DNA of 64,000 nucleotides. It comes from Odiellus spinosus. Its lineage: Eukaryota; Arthropoda; Arachnida; Opiliones; Phalangiidae. The translations under genes and the position numbers were made by a program. The notes below the pieces were generated by a model. It made no database searches. It saw nothing but the letters and a program-made list of their open reading frames with translations, and was not told where the DNA came from. Each line of letters begins with the position of its first letter. Position 1 is the first letter of the stretch. Shown here in pieces: positions 45,051 to 55,990 of this stretch. The stretch spans positions 12,821,459 to 12,885,458 of the forward strand of contig OY987233.1 of NCBI GenBank assembly GCA_963920705.1, given 5' to 3'.

Positions 45051-47483
45051 TTATCCTTGTCGAATGGGCTTTCTCATAAGTCTCCTTCTTCGACCAATCA
45101 CCTCCTCGGGTTTCCTCCAAATGGCGCAACCGCACGAGCCCCTGATAGCGATGACGCTCCAACCAACATCTCCGCTTACCGTGATCACTTTGCCGTACGT
45201 CCAAATGAAATTCTCTTTGCAACGAGAATTCCAAACCTATAAGACCGCCAATTAAAGAAAAATTAAAGTAATTAACTCCGATCTTAGATTAAACGGAAGC
45301 CGTCTGGCCTATACTTACGTTTTTGTTGATTCCTCGGCATTCTATTAAGGTTCGGGCCGAGTAGTAGGCCGAGTGGGCGGAGTCTAATCCCTCTAGACCC
45401 GAACTAGCGCAATAGGTTTCGAAAAAGTACTGGTTAACGACCGTCCCGTTGACCGGAATTCTTTGTAAGACGGTCAGTCGGTTCCCGTAAGGGTCTAAGG
45501 CCTCGGATCGAGCCACCCAATCGCTGACACTCGGGCAGACGTCGTGAGCCACTTCCGGTCCGCTGAAATAGTCCGACCATCGACTTCCGTCTTTATGATC
45601 TTCCAATTGGTCTAAAGGATCGTCTCTGATAGACGCGTCCGACTCGCGAGGGAGGCTTTCCGGTTCCGGGTAGTAACCCGAACGCCGCCTTCTAAAGTTT
45701 CAAAAAAAGAACGTGAAGATGGTCATTATCTCGCGCGAGGAATTCAAATTGGCTAGTTTTTGTCAATGAATAATAAATGAAATCAACCGGAAAAAGTTAA
45801 AAATATAAATGAATATTAATGAGGGAAAATCAATAGTGTATCAAATCAGGGAGGTGAAAGGGACATGCCAACCGCGGCCGTGGGGCATTTGCCCCAGCTC
45901 CTTTTTTTACTTTAGTAGGCTTTGTCAATTCGAGGGGTGGGATGGCCCCGCTTTCTCCCCCAATTCCCTAAAAACGTTGGCAACGTCCCGGAGGAGATTA
46001 AGTTAAAAATAGATGAAATCAAAGAGGTGAAAATTTTTAAATATGTATAATTTACGTGTTAATATTAAATTTAGTTAGATGAAATTAATCAGTGATAATT
46101 AAAAATAGATGAAATTAATCGGTGACAATTAAAAACAGATCAAATTAATCCTAGAGCAATTAAAATAAAACAAATTAATCCTAGTTCAATTAAAAACAGA
46201 TCAAATTAATCCTAGAGCAATTAAAAATAATACAAATTAAATCAGTGACTATTAAAAATAGATCAAATTAATTCTAGTGGAATTAAAAATAGATCAAATT
46301 AATTCTAGTGGAATTAAAAATAATACAGATTAATCATTGACAATTAAAAATATATGAAATTAATCAATGACAATTAAAAATATTACCAATTAATACTAGT
46401 GCAATTAAAAATAATACAAATTAATCCTAGTGCAGTTAAAAAATACAAATAATTAGTGGCGATTAAAAATAGTACAAATAAGTCAAGGACGATTAAAAAT
46501 AGTATAAATTAATCAGTGACAATTAAAATAGATCAAATTAATTAGTGATAATTCAAAATAGATGAAATTAATCAGTGGTAATTAAAAATAGATCAAATTA
46601 ATCAATGGTAATTAAAAATGGATGAAAACAATGAAAAGTTGAAAATGACATTGGACTGTTAAAAATTAACCAAGCCGTAATTAAAAGTAGATAAAATTAA
46701 CCAAGCCGTAATTAAAAGTAGATAAAATTAACCAAGCCGTAATTATAAATAGATAAAAATAATCCAGCCGTAAAATTGGATTAGATAAAATCACGAGGAA
46801 CAGTTGAACATAGATAAAAACCTCGATGAAAAGTTTCAAATAAATTAAATTATATTCAAGACTAATTCAAAATGTGCCAAATTTTGAAAGTGTTATTTTG
46901 CGTAAACGTGAAAATGTAATTTGAACCTTTTGTTAATGGTGGCTTGTCTGAGGTAAGCTTTCCGGGTAACTCTGTACAAATCCCTGGTAGTGACGGTATA
47001 ATTATTGGCCCATGAAGGGTCAGAGGGCATCAAAACCGGAAACGAACTAGCCGAATTTAGTTTGGGCAACGCCGTCGGTTTCCGGGGCGAAAATCTAACC
47101 AATCCCAATCGGACTGGGACTTTCAGTTGACGGTACTCGAAACGATGACTCGGACGCCGTGGATGACTCGTGTCGCCGTCCTCACTTATCGAATTAAATC
47201 GATTCCGCCATTTAATTATAGCGTTATTGACGAGGCTCTCTTCCGATTGGCTGTCGAAGGACGACCCCTTCTCCGATTGGCGGTTTCCGCCGGAAGATTT
47301 CCAAAGAGCTCGTAATCGTTCCAAGAACGTGTCGGCTTCTTCGACGACGTCTCGTTGTTTCGAATTTGGGCCTGCTAAAGTAGCCCCTCTCACAACCGTG
47401 GCGGCGCTGTAAGACGAAGCTCCCGATTGGAGGATAATCAAACCTGCGTAGAAGCTTAATTGGACGGGATTCTTGAAAAGCAT
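45051..47483 (-). CDS. Prepro-neurotrophin (NGF family)
   Basis: Three exons on the minus strand: 47483-46927, 45691-45319, 45236-45051. They make 371 aa with all junctions in phase. A signal-like start (MLFKNPVQLSFYAGLIILQS) opens a prodomain that ends at a polybasic INKRRRR, a furin-type site at residues 186-189. The mature part has the six knot cysteines Cys238, Cys280, Cys304, Cys316, Cys345 and Cys347. Family blocks are VCPSVSDWV, NGTVVNQYFFETYC, CRGINKNVWNSRC and SCGCAIW; compare NGF CRGIDSKHWNSYC. Spacing matches NGF except for about 14 extra residues between Cys2 and Cys3. The family is secreted as dimers that signal through Trk and p75 receptors. NGT at 267 is a possible glycosylation site. 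The exon 1 donor (AG|GTTCAA) is weak but preserves phase and the basic cluster. Confidence 0.94.
46050..46760. repeat. Degenerate ~30-bp minisatellite in neurotrophin intron 1
   Basis: More than 20 diverged units of the form AATTAAAAATAGATCAAATT followed by AATCAGTGAC or AATCCTAGTGC run through the intron. The last three units (46,665-46,745) are a separate near-identical subset with AACCAAGCCGTAATTAAAAG. Confidence 0.9.
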
Positions 47484-47671
47484 TCTCGATTGGTGCTCGC
47501 GCTGTCTTTCGAAATTGATTACGTAGATCTTGCCGAACAAACAGCAACCTATATACAGTTTTAAAACGAGTTAGCCATGATTAGAGTTTAGGTTATAGCT
47601 GATTAATCACGCGGCAGTTTAAAACAAATGAATGAACAAACATTAAGAGCTAGAATATTATTTTATATTAA

Positions 47672-48128
47672 AGGGGACTTGGAGCTAAAACAGAAACAGC
47701 TTTTGAATTTATTTTCGAAATCACCGGATGCCAAAAAAACGTATTCGAGAATTTTCAAAACAATTTTTAGACACGTTTTTGATGTTTAAATTAATTTTTA
47801 AGGTTTGGTAAAGTTTGAATAAAAGTAAAGTATAAATTCGGGTCAATCATATTATTTTAGCTTCCAACAGTGCTTGTAATGTATGCCGGCGTTTGTTGTC
47901 TAAGACGCCGGACTATTCTTTTAATGTTAACACATTACAAGCGCTGTTGAAGGCTGAAATAATATGATTGGCCCGAATTTATTTACTTTTATTCAAACTT
48001 TTCCAAGCTTCAGAAATTAAATTAAACACCAAAAACGTGTCTAATAATGGCTTGAAAATTCACCGATACGTTAGTTGGCATCCGGAGATTCCGAAAATAA
48101 ATTCAAAAGCTGTTCCATTTTTAACTCT
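47672..48128. mobile_element. Family B foldback element with internal hairpin
   Basis: The ends AAAGGGGACTTGGAGCTAAA and AGCTGTTCCATTTTTAACTC are inverted. Inside, GCTTGTAATG and CATTACAAGC bracket a smaller foldback containing GCCGGCGTTTG and its complement. No coding capacity. Confidence 0.85.
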
Positions 48129-48264
48129 TAAAATTGATTAACCTTGGTGATTTCAATTAGACACGCAACTGCTAACTCGATTCGGACCTCGCGTCCAATT
48201 GATCTCACGCAACAAGCTCGCGAATTTAATCACCAGAAATTGAAAAAAATTCCTTAGGTTGTAT

Positions 48265-48556
48265 CAAGAAGGTTCAGATAAGGAGAGGAAAAGTGGGAAC
48301 GGCGCGGCTCCTACTGCGTCGGCCTAAACTCCCACTCTGGGAGAACGGGGGACAGACGGGGGTAGAGATGCTTCGTGGTAAACTGTTGTCACGTGGGTAA
48401 AACGAATCCTTTATGAGACGCGCTAGCTAGCGACCACGTGACAACAGTTTACCTCGAGAATTTCCTATCCCCCCTTTCCACCCGAGTGGGAGGTTGGCTC
48501 TTCTCTCTCTAACTCAACGCAGCCCCACTTTTCCTCTCCTTATCTGATCCTTCTTG
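48265..48556. mobile_element. 292-bp inverted-repeat element with 7-bp target duplication, copy 2
   Basis: Same element as at 43,550-43,830 but reversed. It starts CAAGAAGGTTCAGATAAGGA and ends TCCTTATCTGATCCTTCTTG, flanked by GTTGTAT at 48,258-48,264 and 48,557-48,563. The two copies differ at scattered bases and in internal length (292 against 281 bp). Confidence 0.95.
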
Positions 48557-48579
48557 GTTGTATTTACTTTTCATTTCAA

Positions 48580-48875
48580 TATGCTCTCGTGAGCATTTCT
48601 AAATCGTTTTGAAACGATAAAATGAAACCGATATTCGAATCGCCAGGAATCGTTTTAAGCATCACGTGTTCACGCATTATCTTTATAAATCGATTTATCG
48701 TAGCTTCATCTGTCGGTTGTTGAAACCGAATGTGTACGAAACTGGTTCCCGAAGCAGTTTCGAGAAATCGAATCAAATCGATTCGAGAAAAGACAGTTTC
48801 TCGTTCCCACGACTCTTGCGAAATGTTTTGAAACGGTTGAACTCGATTCCAAGGCCTAGTATGAACGCGGCTGTA
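48580..48875. mobile_element. Family A element, uninterrupted copy
   Basis: It runs from ATTTCTAAATCGTTTTGAAA to CCTAGTATGAACGCGGCTGT. It carries CGCATTATCTTTATAAATCG intact at about 48,673-48,692, the unoccupied version of the 43,550 insertion site. Confidence 0.8.
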
Positions 48876-49137
48876 GAGTAACGAAAGAATTGGCTTACCC
48901 AATCAGTAAAAGTCTTTAATTTTGATCGAAAATGGTCCAAAGTGAAATAATCCGAATTCAACCTGAAGTAGAGTCAGTGGACCAAATCTTTAAATGTAGT
49001 TGGTGCTTTTTTGTTGATTTAGGTTCATTTCCTTTGGTTTGTTTGATCAAATTCTGTTGGAATTTTCAACTTTGGACCTTTTTTGATCAAATTAGAAGAT
49101 TTTAGCTGATTGCGTAATACCCTCTTCAGACGAGACT

Positions 49138-49324
49138 TAAGCTACGTTCACTCTAGCAACTTTAAAATTGTTTTCAAACCGTTTCGATTGTTAAAATTGA
49201 CATTTGAAGCAAACATTCCATTCTTTGACAAATGATCTATATAGTTGACCTTAAATTTTTCAATTTTGACCTTTTCACAATGGTTGAAAACGGTTCCAAA
49301 ACCTCTAGTGTGAACACAGCTATA
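49138..49324. mobile_element. Family A element, short form
   Basis: Inverted ends AAGCTACGTTCACTCTAGC and CTCTAGTGTGAACACAGCT enclose about 187 bp. The organisation is the same as at 43,117-43,281, with ACAATGGTTGAAAACGG near the right end. Confidence 0.85.
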
Positions 49325-51179
49325 ATTAAACGAGGTTTAATCCGATTTACCCGAGCTTTTGCGTGAGATTAATTTGGCAGTATTTTAGGACGGATTAAGA
49401 TTAAAAAAATCTTCCCGGGGAAATTAATCTTAATTAATTTAATTAGGGTTAGTTGAACTTACCTATACGGTATTTGTTAGTCTTGTAGTAATAATGATAA
49501 AAATAATTCAATTATTCCGTGATGAGCTATCGTTGCTGGTCATCGGATGAAATCTTGGAATTCCACTGCCAATCATTTTTTTCGGAAGAAATTTTAAAAT
49601 GAAAAGAGCAATTTCAATTCCGTTATCTCCCACGATTGATTTGGGAATAAAATTCGTTTGGTCAGCGGCAGCACGAACGCGCCACGCCACGCGTAGTTTA
49701 AAAAATCTCTTTTCCCAATGTCGAAATCTCGCGCGCGAATAACAAGTTTTCGCTTTGGAAAAGCGCACGAAGCGCACAATCTCCGCCTCAGCAGCAGCAG
49801 CACCACCGGACCGGGCTCGATTACTTAACCCACCAAACGCTTCTTACGTAAAACAACTCGTGTAGGACGATTATAATAATGGTGTTGGTCAAAAATGGCC
49901 ATTGGGTGGGTGGGGGAGGGATACGTATGTCCGAGAGTGCGTGTGGGTCAATCGCGGTTTTCAACGCGTCGCGCAATTAATCTTAAAGGGATAATGTATT
50001 GCGCCGCGCCTCATTTATTGTTTCCAACCGTCTAGCCTATCCATCAGAGATGTTGCAACCAATGATGGGCATATGTAGTAAAGTGGAAGTCTAGCAAAGC
50101 ACTTCGTATAAAGCGCTTCGCAAGCCTTCCACTGTAGTAAACTTCGTGAAGTAAGCTTATAAAGTACGTACTATAGCCAAAAAAGTCATCACCCCTGTCT
50201 GGCTCGAGTGATTTGGACTCTTCCAAACCATCGACTGAGAAAATCGGACTCGCTACATCGTCACTCGCAGTATGTCGTCTTATAAACTTGAAGGGTGATT
50301 CACTTGTGTTATCATTATTAAAATCTCATCTCGTACGATCACTATAGAGTCAAACATGCCGGGAATTTGGGGAAAAAAACGAGACGAAACTTGGTTTTAG
50401 TCTTGACCGCGGCACTTTCCCTTTACCCTCTGCAATTCGTAAACGTTGACCAACGATAGTAGACGCTCGCGCGCCCTATGAATACTTACTAGGATAATAT
50501 TTAATAATAAAGGTGGGTGTAGTGGTGGAGAAAATGCATGGTTCCTCCCACCCCACGCGCATTATATTTTTCGCTCTTTCTCGCGGTGTAACGTTTCTTT
50601 AAGTCCACTCCCCGGATAAGCCTAATCAAGCTCTAGTGGTGGTTCCATTTCAATTCCTTCCCCCCTCGCACCCCTTCTCGCATTACTCGCGGTTCGCTTA
50701 GATTTGACCACTGGTCACTTTCAAAAATATTATTATAAAATGTAACTATAGTATTTAGGAATAAATGGTTAGAAATTACCCGGAACGCCTACTTAGCTCG
50801 CCAGTCCTTTCTCGGTTTACAAACTTTTCCAATTTCAATTTGATCGAAATGAAGTTAGTTAGTCGTGTTTTTAATCTTTTTGGGAACTTGACCATCAGTG
50901 AAAGAAGGAGTCCGCTAACGACTCTCGTAACCCTTATCTGACTCGTATAAAAATGAAATTCAAATTTAAACTAATTAAGCTCCTCGAATATTGCGGATAT
51001 ATTCAGACGCGCGCATGCGTGGTTTTGTTGGTTCTACTTTTACCGTTACTGTTTGTGCCGTTAGAGGACGCGCTCATGAACCTTACCAGGTTTCAAATGT
51101 TATTAATATCTGTTGTTAATAGACCTATAGATCCGCGCCTGTAAACAAGATGTAAGATTTAACGTAAGTTAATCGTAGG

Positions 51180-51324
51180 TTAATCGATTTCAAACCATTT
51201 CGAAGGATCAATCCGACTATTACCGTATTTGTTGATCGAAGATCCACACTCCAAAATTCCCCAATTTCACCTTTAGAGAACGGTTCAAATCGGTTTCAAT
51301 GTGTCTAGTGTGAACGTAGCTTTA
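51180..51324. mobile_element. Family A element, decayed left end
   Basis: The right end TGTCTAGTGTGAACGTAGCT and the internal GAACGGTTCAAATCGGTTTC are well preserved. The left end is weak (GATTTCAAACCATTTCGAAG). Confidence 0.65.
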
Positions 51325-51387
51325 TTTTTTTACTCCGAATGTTTTTATCTCGAGAAATCCTCGAAGGTACCGAGGTTGGGAAATTAA

Positions 51388-52015
51388 AGGGAAACTAGGA
51401 GCTATAAATGGAACAGCTTTTGAATTTATTTTCGGCGTCATCATGCCAAAAAAAACGTGTTCGAGAATTTTTAAAAACAATCTAATGGACACGTTTTTGG
51501 TGTTTAAATTAATTTCTAAAGTTTGATAAAGTTTGAATAAAAGTAAATATAAATTCAGACTTCAACAGCGCTTGTAATGACCTAACATTAAAAGAATATC
51601 CTGGTGTTTAGATGCCTAAGACCTTGAACATCAAACGCCGGCATATTCTTTTAATGTTAGGACATTACAAGCGAGGGGGCAGAGTGCCGGCAGACACTCG
51701 CGACCTCAGGTGTACAAAAGTTTTGAACTCTTTGCACTATCAAAGCTGAACTCAGTGAACTCATGTGTACAGCGAATTCAAGAGTGTCTGACCCCTCGAT
51801 TACAAGCTCTGTTGAAGGCTGAAATAATATGATTGGCCCGATTTTATATATTTACTTTTATTCAAATTTAACCAAACTTTAGAAATTAATTTAAAGACCT
51901 AAAACTTGTCTAATTATTGTTTAAAAAATTCTGGAACACGTTTTTTGGCACGGTGATTCCGAAAATAAATTCAAAAGCTGAACATTTCCATTTCTAGCTC
52001 CAATTTTCCCTTTAA
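51388..52015. mobile_element. Family B foldback element with two nested insertions
   Basis: The ends AAAGGGAAACTAGGAGC and GCTCCAATTTTCCCTTTAA are inverted. Inside lies a foldback bounded by GCTTGTAATG and CATTACAAGC, and next to it a 127-bp element (51,672-51,798) with its own target duplication. Confidence 0.85.
51672..51798. mobile_element. 127-bp hAT-like non-autonomous element
   Basis: It begins CGAGGGGGCAGAGTG and ends GTGTCTGACCCCTCG. The 8-bp direct repeat ATTACAAG flanks it at 51,664-51,671 and 51,799-51,806. An 8-bp duplication and short ends of CAGGGG-like type are features of hAT elements. That class assignment is inference. Confidence 0.85.
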
Positions 52016-52949
52016 ACGTGTGTGTACGTTATATTTATCGCGCTGCCTAACACGCGCATTGGATGTGGTACGTAGGGAACCTTATTCCCTTAGATCATTG
52101 TCCGGCCTCGCTGCCCCAACCGATAAAAACGATTTCGCAATCAAAAGTATTTTTTCTCTGTTTTATTTTTACGGGTAAACCTTACCGGTGCAGTTCCTTC
52201 TGGGACTAATTAAAACGAAGATGTAACCCGAGATTTTCGCCGCTAGGAGCGCGCTAGTTCCTCGAAGCGAAGGCCATTTTTAACGACAAATTAAATAATT
52301 CTATATCAAATATTTTTCGAGGTTTAATAAAGGGAGAGGCAGACATGGAGCAATTGCAATTTTTTTTTTTTTTTTTTTTTTTTGGAACTTTAACTTTGAC
52401 CGCGGTTTTAATAAAGAACTTAACCTTGGTCGCAAAAACAAGTAATTACAAGATATCTATTTGTGATCCAATTTTTAGCATAGAAACCTTTTCATTGGCC
52501 GTCGTGACGTCGCGAGGATGCGCCCTTGATTTTCTTAGAAATAACCGTCGGGAATGTCGAATAGGAATATAATAAACTCGCCAACCAGAGAATTCAATTC
52601 GTACAGAAAAGGCGAGCGCGTCACACAATAAATAAATCTGTTGGGTTTAATGGGTGAACTCACCCATGCATGTCACCCGGGGTCAACCGATTCTTATGAA
52701 ATTGCACACACACTTTCGTTTGAAACTAAGTTTTGTAGATTTTGTGCTTTTTGAAATACCCCCGTTTAACGAGAACCCCACGTTTATAGCTTAATATTTT
52801 ACCGAATTTGTCTCCCTTACCATAAATTTGAATAACTTTCAGTCTAATCATTATACACTGTAAAAAATAAAGGGTCGGATAAATACCTTTAAAGGTATTT
52901 CTGCTTGCCACCCCAGGCGCACCCTTTTAGGTACTTATTAATACCCTAC

Positions 52950-53470
52950 TTTAGGGGTATTATAAAATACCTTCTATTAAGGGTATTAATGAAGACCTTT
53001 GGGGTACTATTTAGCACCATATATGGTATTTTTTCAGACTTCAAAAAAATACTATTGGGGTTCGAAAAAAGACCTTTTGGGTCATTAGGGGTACTAATTG
53101 GTACCATATATGGTATTTATCCAGACTTCAAAACTTCGCTTTAGGGGTACGAAATAATACCTTTTCGGCCATTAGAGGTACTAATTGGCACCATATAAGG
53201 TATTTATCCAGACTTCAAAACTTCGCTTTAGGGGTACGAAATAATACCTTTTCGGCCATTAGAGGTACTAATTGGCACCATATAAGGTATTTATCCAGAC
53301 TTCAAAACTTCGCTTTAGGGGTACGAAATAATACCTTTTCGGCCATTAGAGGTACTAATTGGCACCATATAAGGTATTTATCCAGACTTCAAAATTTCGC
53401 TTTGGGGTGTGAAAAAATACCTTTTCGGCCATTAGAGGTACTAATTGGCACCATATAAGGTATTTTTCGG
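52950..53470. repeat. 87-bp subterminal tandem repeat
   Basis: About four near-identical 87-bp units start at 53,144, 53,231, 53,318 and about 53,405, each with GGGGTACGAAATAATACCTT and CACCATATAAGGTATTTATC. Older versions lie upstream from 52,950. The GGTATT/AATACC pairs are also found near the other end (56,906-57,115). Confidence 0.95.
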
Positions 53471-53929
53471 GAAAATAAAAGATACTTCTTTCATTATTTA
53501 AATAGTAGCAAACCTGGAAGATTTATTTGTACAAAATAATGGGTTATCATACATCAAAATAAATCCAGATTTGTATTATGGTTTCATGCACTTTGAGAAA
53601 TTGGTTTTTCACGAGGTTACAAGTTTGTTAACTTTAATTTTAGTACAAAGTTATGGGTTGGAAAAGAGGTTTATAACAAGTTTATGATTTTGGTTTTTAA
53701 AAGAAGTTCATTAGTTTGGAAAAGAAAGCTTTTTATAAGACGTTTATGCATTTGAGAAAGATGGGTTTTATGGATTTTGAGAAATGGAATTTTATCACAA
53801 ATATATGAATATGTTAGTTTTTATCACATTTTTATGAATTTGTTAGTTTTAATCACAAATTTGTGGGTTTAGTATTTACCACAAAGATGGGTTCCAAAAA
53901 GGCCTTTTACAACAAGTTTATTATTTTTA

Positions 53930-55268
53930 AATACTAATAATGAGTCATTAAATACTAATAATGAGTCTTTAATTACTAATAATAAACCATTAAATACTAA
54001 TTGTGAATTATGAATTATATAATATTACTATGAATTATTTATTACTAAATATGAATTAAATATTACTAAATATGAATTAAATATTACTAATTATGAATTA
54101 AATATTACTAAATATGAATTAAATATTACTAAATATGAATTAAATATTACTAATTATGAATTAAATATTTAATACGAATTAAATATTTAATACGAATTAA
54201 ATATTTAATACGAATTAAATATTTAATACGAATTAAATATTTAATACGAATTAAATATTTAATACGAATTAAATATTTAATACGAATTAAATATTTAATA
54301 CGAATTAAATATTTAATACGAATTAAATATTTAATACGAATTAAATATTTAATACGAATTAAATATTTAATACGAATTAAATATTTAATACGAATTAAAT
54401 ACTTAATACGAATTAAATATTTAATACGAATTAAATATTTAATACGAATTAAATATTTAATACGAATTAAATATTTAATACGAATTAAATATTTAATACG
54501 AATTAAATATTTAATACGAATTAAATATTTAATACGAATTAAATATTTAATACGAATTAAATATTTAATACGAATTAAATATTTAATACGAATTAAATAT
54601 TTAATACGAATTAAATATTTAATACGAATTAAATATTTAATACGAATTAAATATTTAATACGAATTAAATATTTAATACGAATTAAATATTTAATACGAA
54701 TTAAATATTTAATACGTATTAAATATTTAATACGAATTAAATATTTAATACGTATTAAATATTTAATACGAATTAAATATTTAATACGAATTAAATATTT
54801 AATACGAATTAAATATTTAATACGAATTAAATATTTAATACGAATTAAATATTTAATACGAATTAATTATTTAATACGAATTAAATATTTAATACGAATT
54901 AATTATTTAATACGAATTAATTATTTAATACGAATTAATTATTTAATACGAATTAATTATTTAATACGAATTATTAATTATTTAATACGAATTATTAATT
55001 ATTTAATACGAATTATTAATTATTTAATACGAATTATTAATTATTTAATACGAATTATTAATTATTTAATACGAATTATTAATTATTTAATACGAATTAT
55101 TAATTATTTAATACGAATTATTAATTATTTAATACGAATTATTAATTATTTAATACGAATTATTAATTATTTAATACGAATTATTAATTATTTAATACGA
55201 ATTATTAATTATTTAATACGAATTATTAATTATTTAATACGAATTATTAATTATTTAATACGAATCAT
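53930..55268. repeat. 18-bp / 21-bp AT satellite
   Basis: Three successive arrays: 21-bp units with AATATTACTAAATATG (about 54,030-54,160), about 40 copies of the 18-bp unit AATTAAATATTTAATACG (about 54,160-54,960), then about 14 copies of a 21-bp version with an added TTA (about 54,965-55,265). The 18-mer contains the palindrome TTAAATATTTAA and a single CG. Copies are nearly identical, which points to recent homogenisation. Confidence 0.98.
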
Positions 55269-55895
55269 TAATAAGAGAAATTAATCCAGTAATTATTAAA
55301 TTCTGATCTAGTATTAATAATCCATGAAAAATCCATTTTAATTATAATTGGTCTAATCATAGTTAATTTGATTCTATAATCAATAAATTTCAATCAGTCA
55401 TAAAGCTTTAAATAAATTTAATCACTTTTATTGGTAAAATTGTGATTAATTTTAATTAAGATTAGGATTAGCTTCATCGATTAGATTTATTCTTGATTAT
55501 ATTTAAATTATAATTATTAAAATAGAATTAAGCGTTTAAACTGTGTTAATCGATTTTATCATAATTAAATTAAACTTCTTCATCATTGTTCGATTGTCAC
55601 GTGAACTAAAATATTCTGTCTAAAATTCTGTTCGCCAAAGCATTTTCTATCGCTGGCAGCCAGTGTCAGTTATAATTTCAAACCAGTGGCGTTATTTTTT
55701 CGTTGTGATTTTCAGTCAACACTTTCTACCCAATCGTCCCTTTGCGGTAAGCCTGATAAAGAAAAATTCTTCACTCCACTGCTCTGTATAATACAACAAC
55801 GGTTGTTAAAAGCCTCCTCCATTCGATCCTTGCTTTTACATGTCGGAACCACAGGTCGGTTCTTGCCCTGTTCTGCCATTAATAGACTCATGTGT

Positions 55896-55990
55896 AGGCC
55901 TTGGTAGCTCAGTTGGTTAGAGTGTGGGGCAATTACTGATCCACCCTGAGGTGTGTCTTATGTTGTCATCTCAGGATACCTGTTTATCCA
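55896..55990 (+). other. tRNA-like segment, possible SINE head
   Basis: GGCCTTGGTAGCTCAGTTGG, then TTAGAG, looks like the 5' half of a tRNA with an A box. The expected B box GGTTCGAATCC and a closing acceptor strand are absent. A downstream CCTGAG...CTCAGG pair could form a stem. It is a tRNA-derived repeat head or a broken tRNA, not a working tRNA gene. Confidence 0.5.

Larger units (their letters stand above)
47484..52854. other. Gene-poor region rich in nested foldback elements
   Basis: No supported exon was found. Contents are family B elements at 47,672-48,128 and 51,388-52,015, a second inverted-repeat element (48,265-48,556), family A elements (48,580-51,324) and a poly-T tract (52,360-52,383). 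A start-like frame at 50,953-51,144 with a hydrophobic run has no family match and is not called. Confidence 0.5.

Noticed and set aside
50953-51144. Small protein with a hydrophobic run preceded by a TATA-like GTATAAAA.
   Set aside because: No homologue recognised, no good donor, and repeat-rich surroundings. The ATG falls only two bases after the TATA-like motif, too close for a promoter.
53930-55268. CRISPR-like array.
   Set aside because: Units are contiguous with no unique spacers, and the genome is eukaryotic.
55896-55990. Functional tRNA gene.
   Set aside because: Only the A-box half is tRNA-like. The B box and acceptor pairing are missing.
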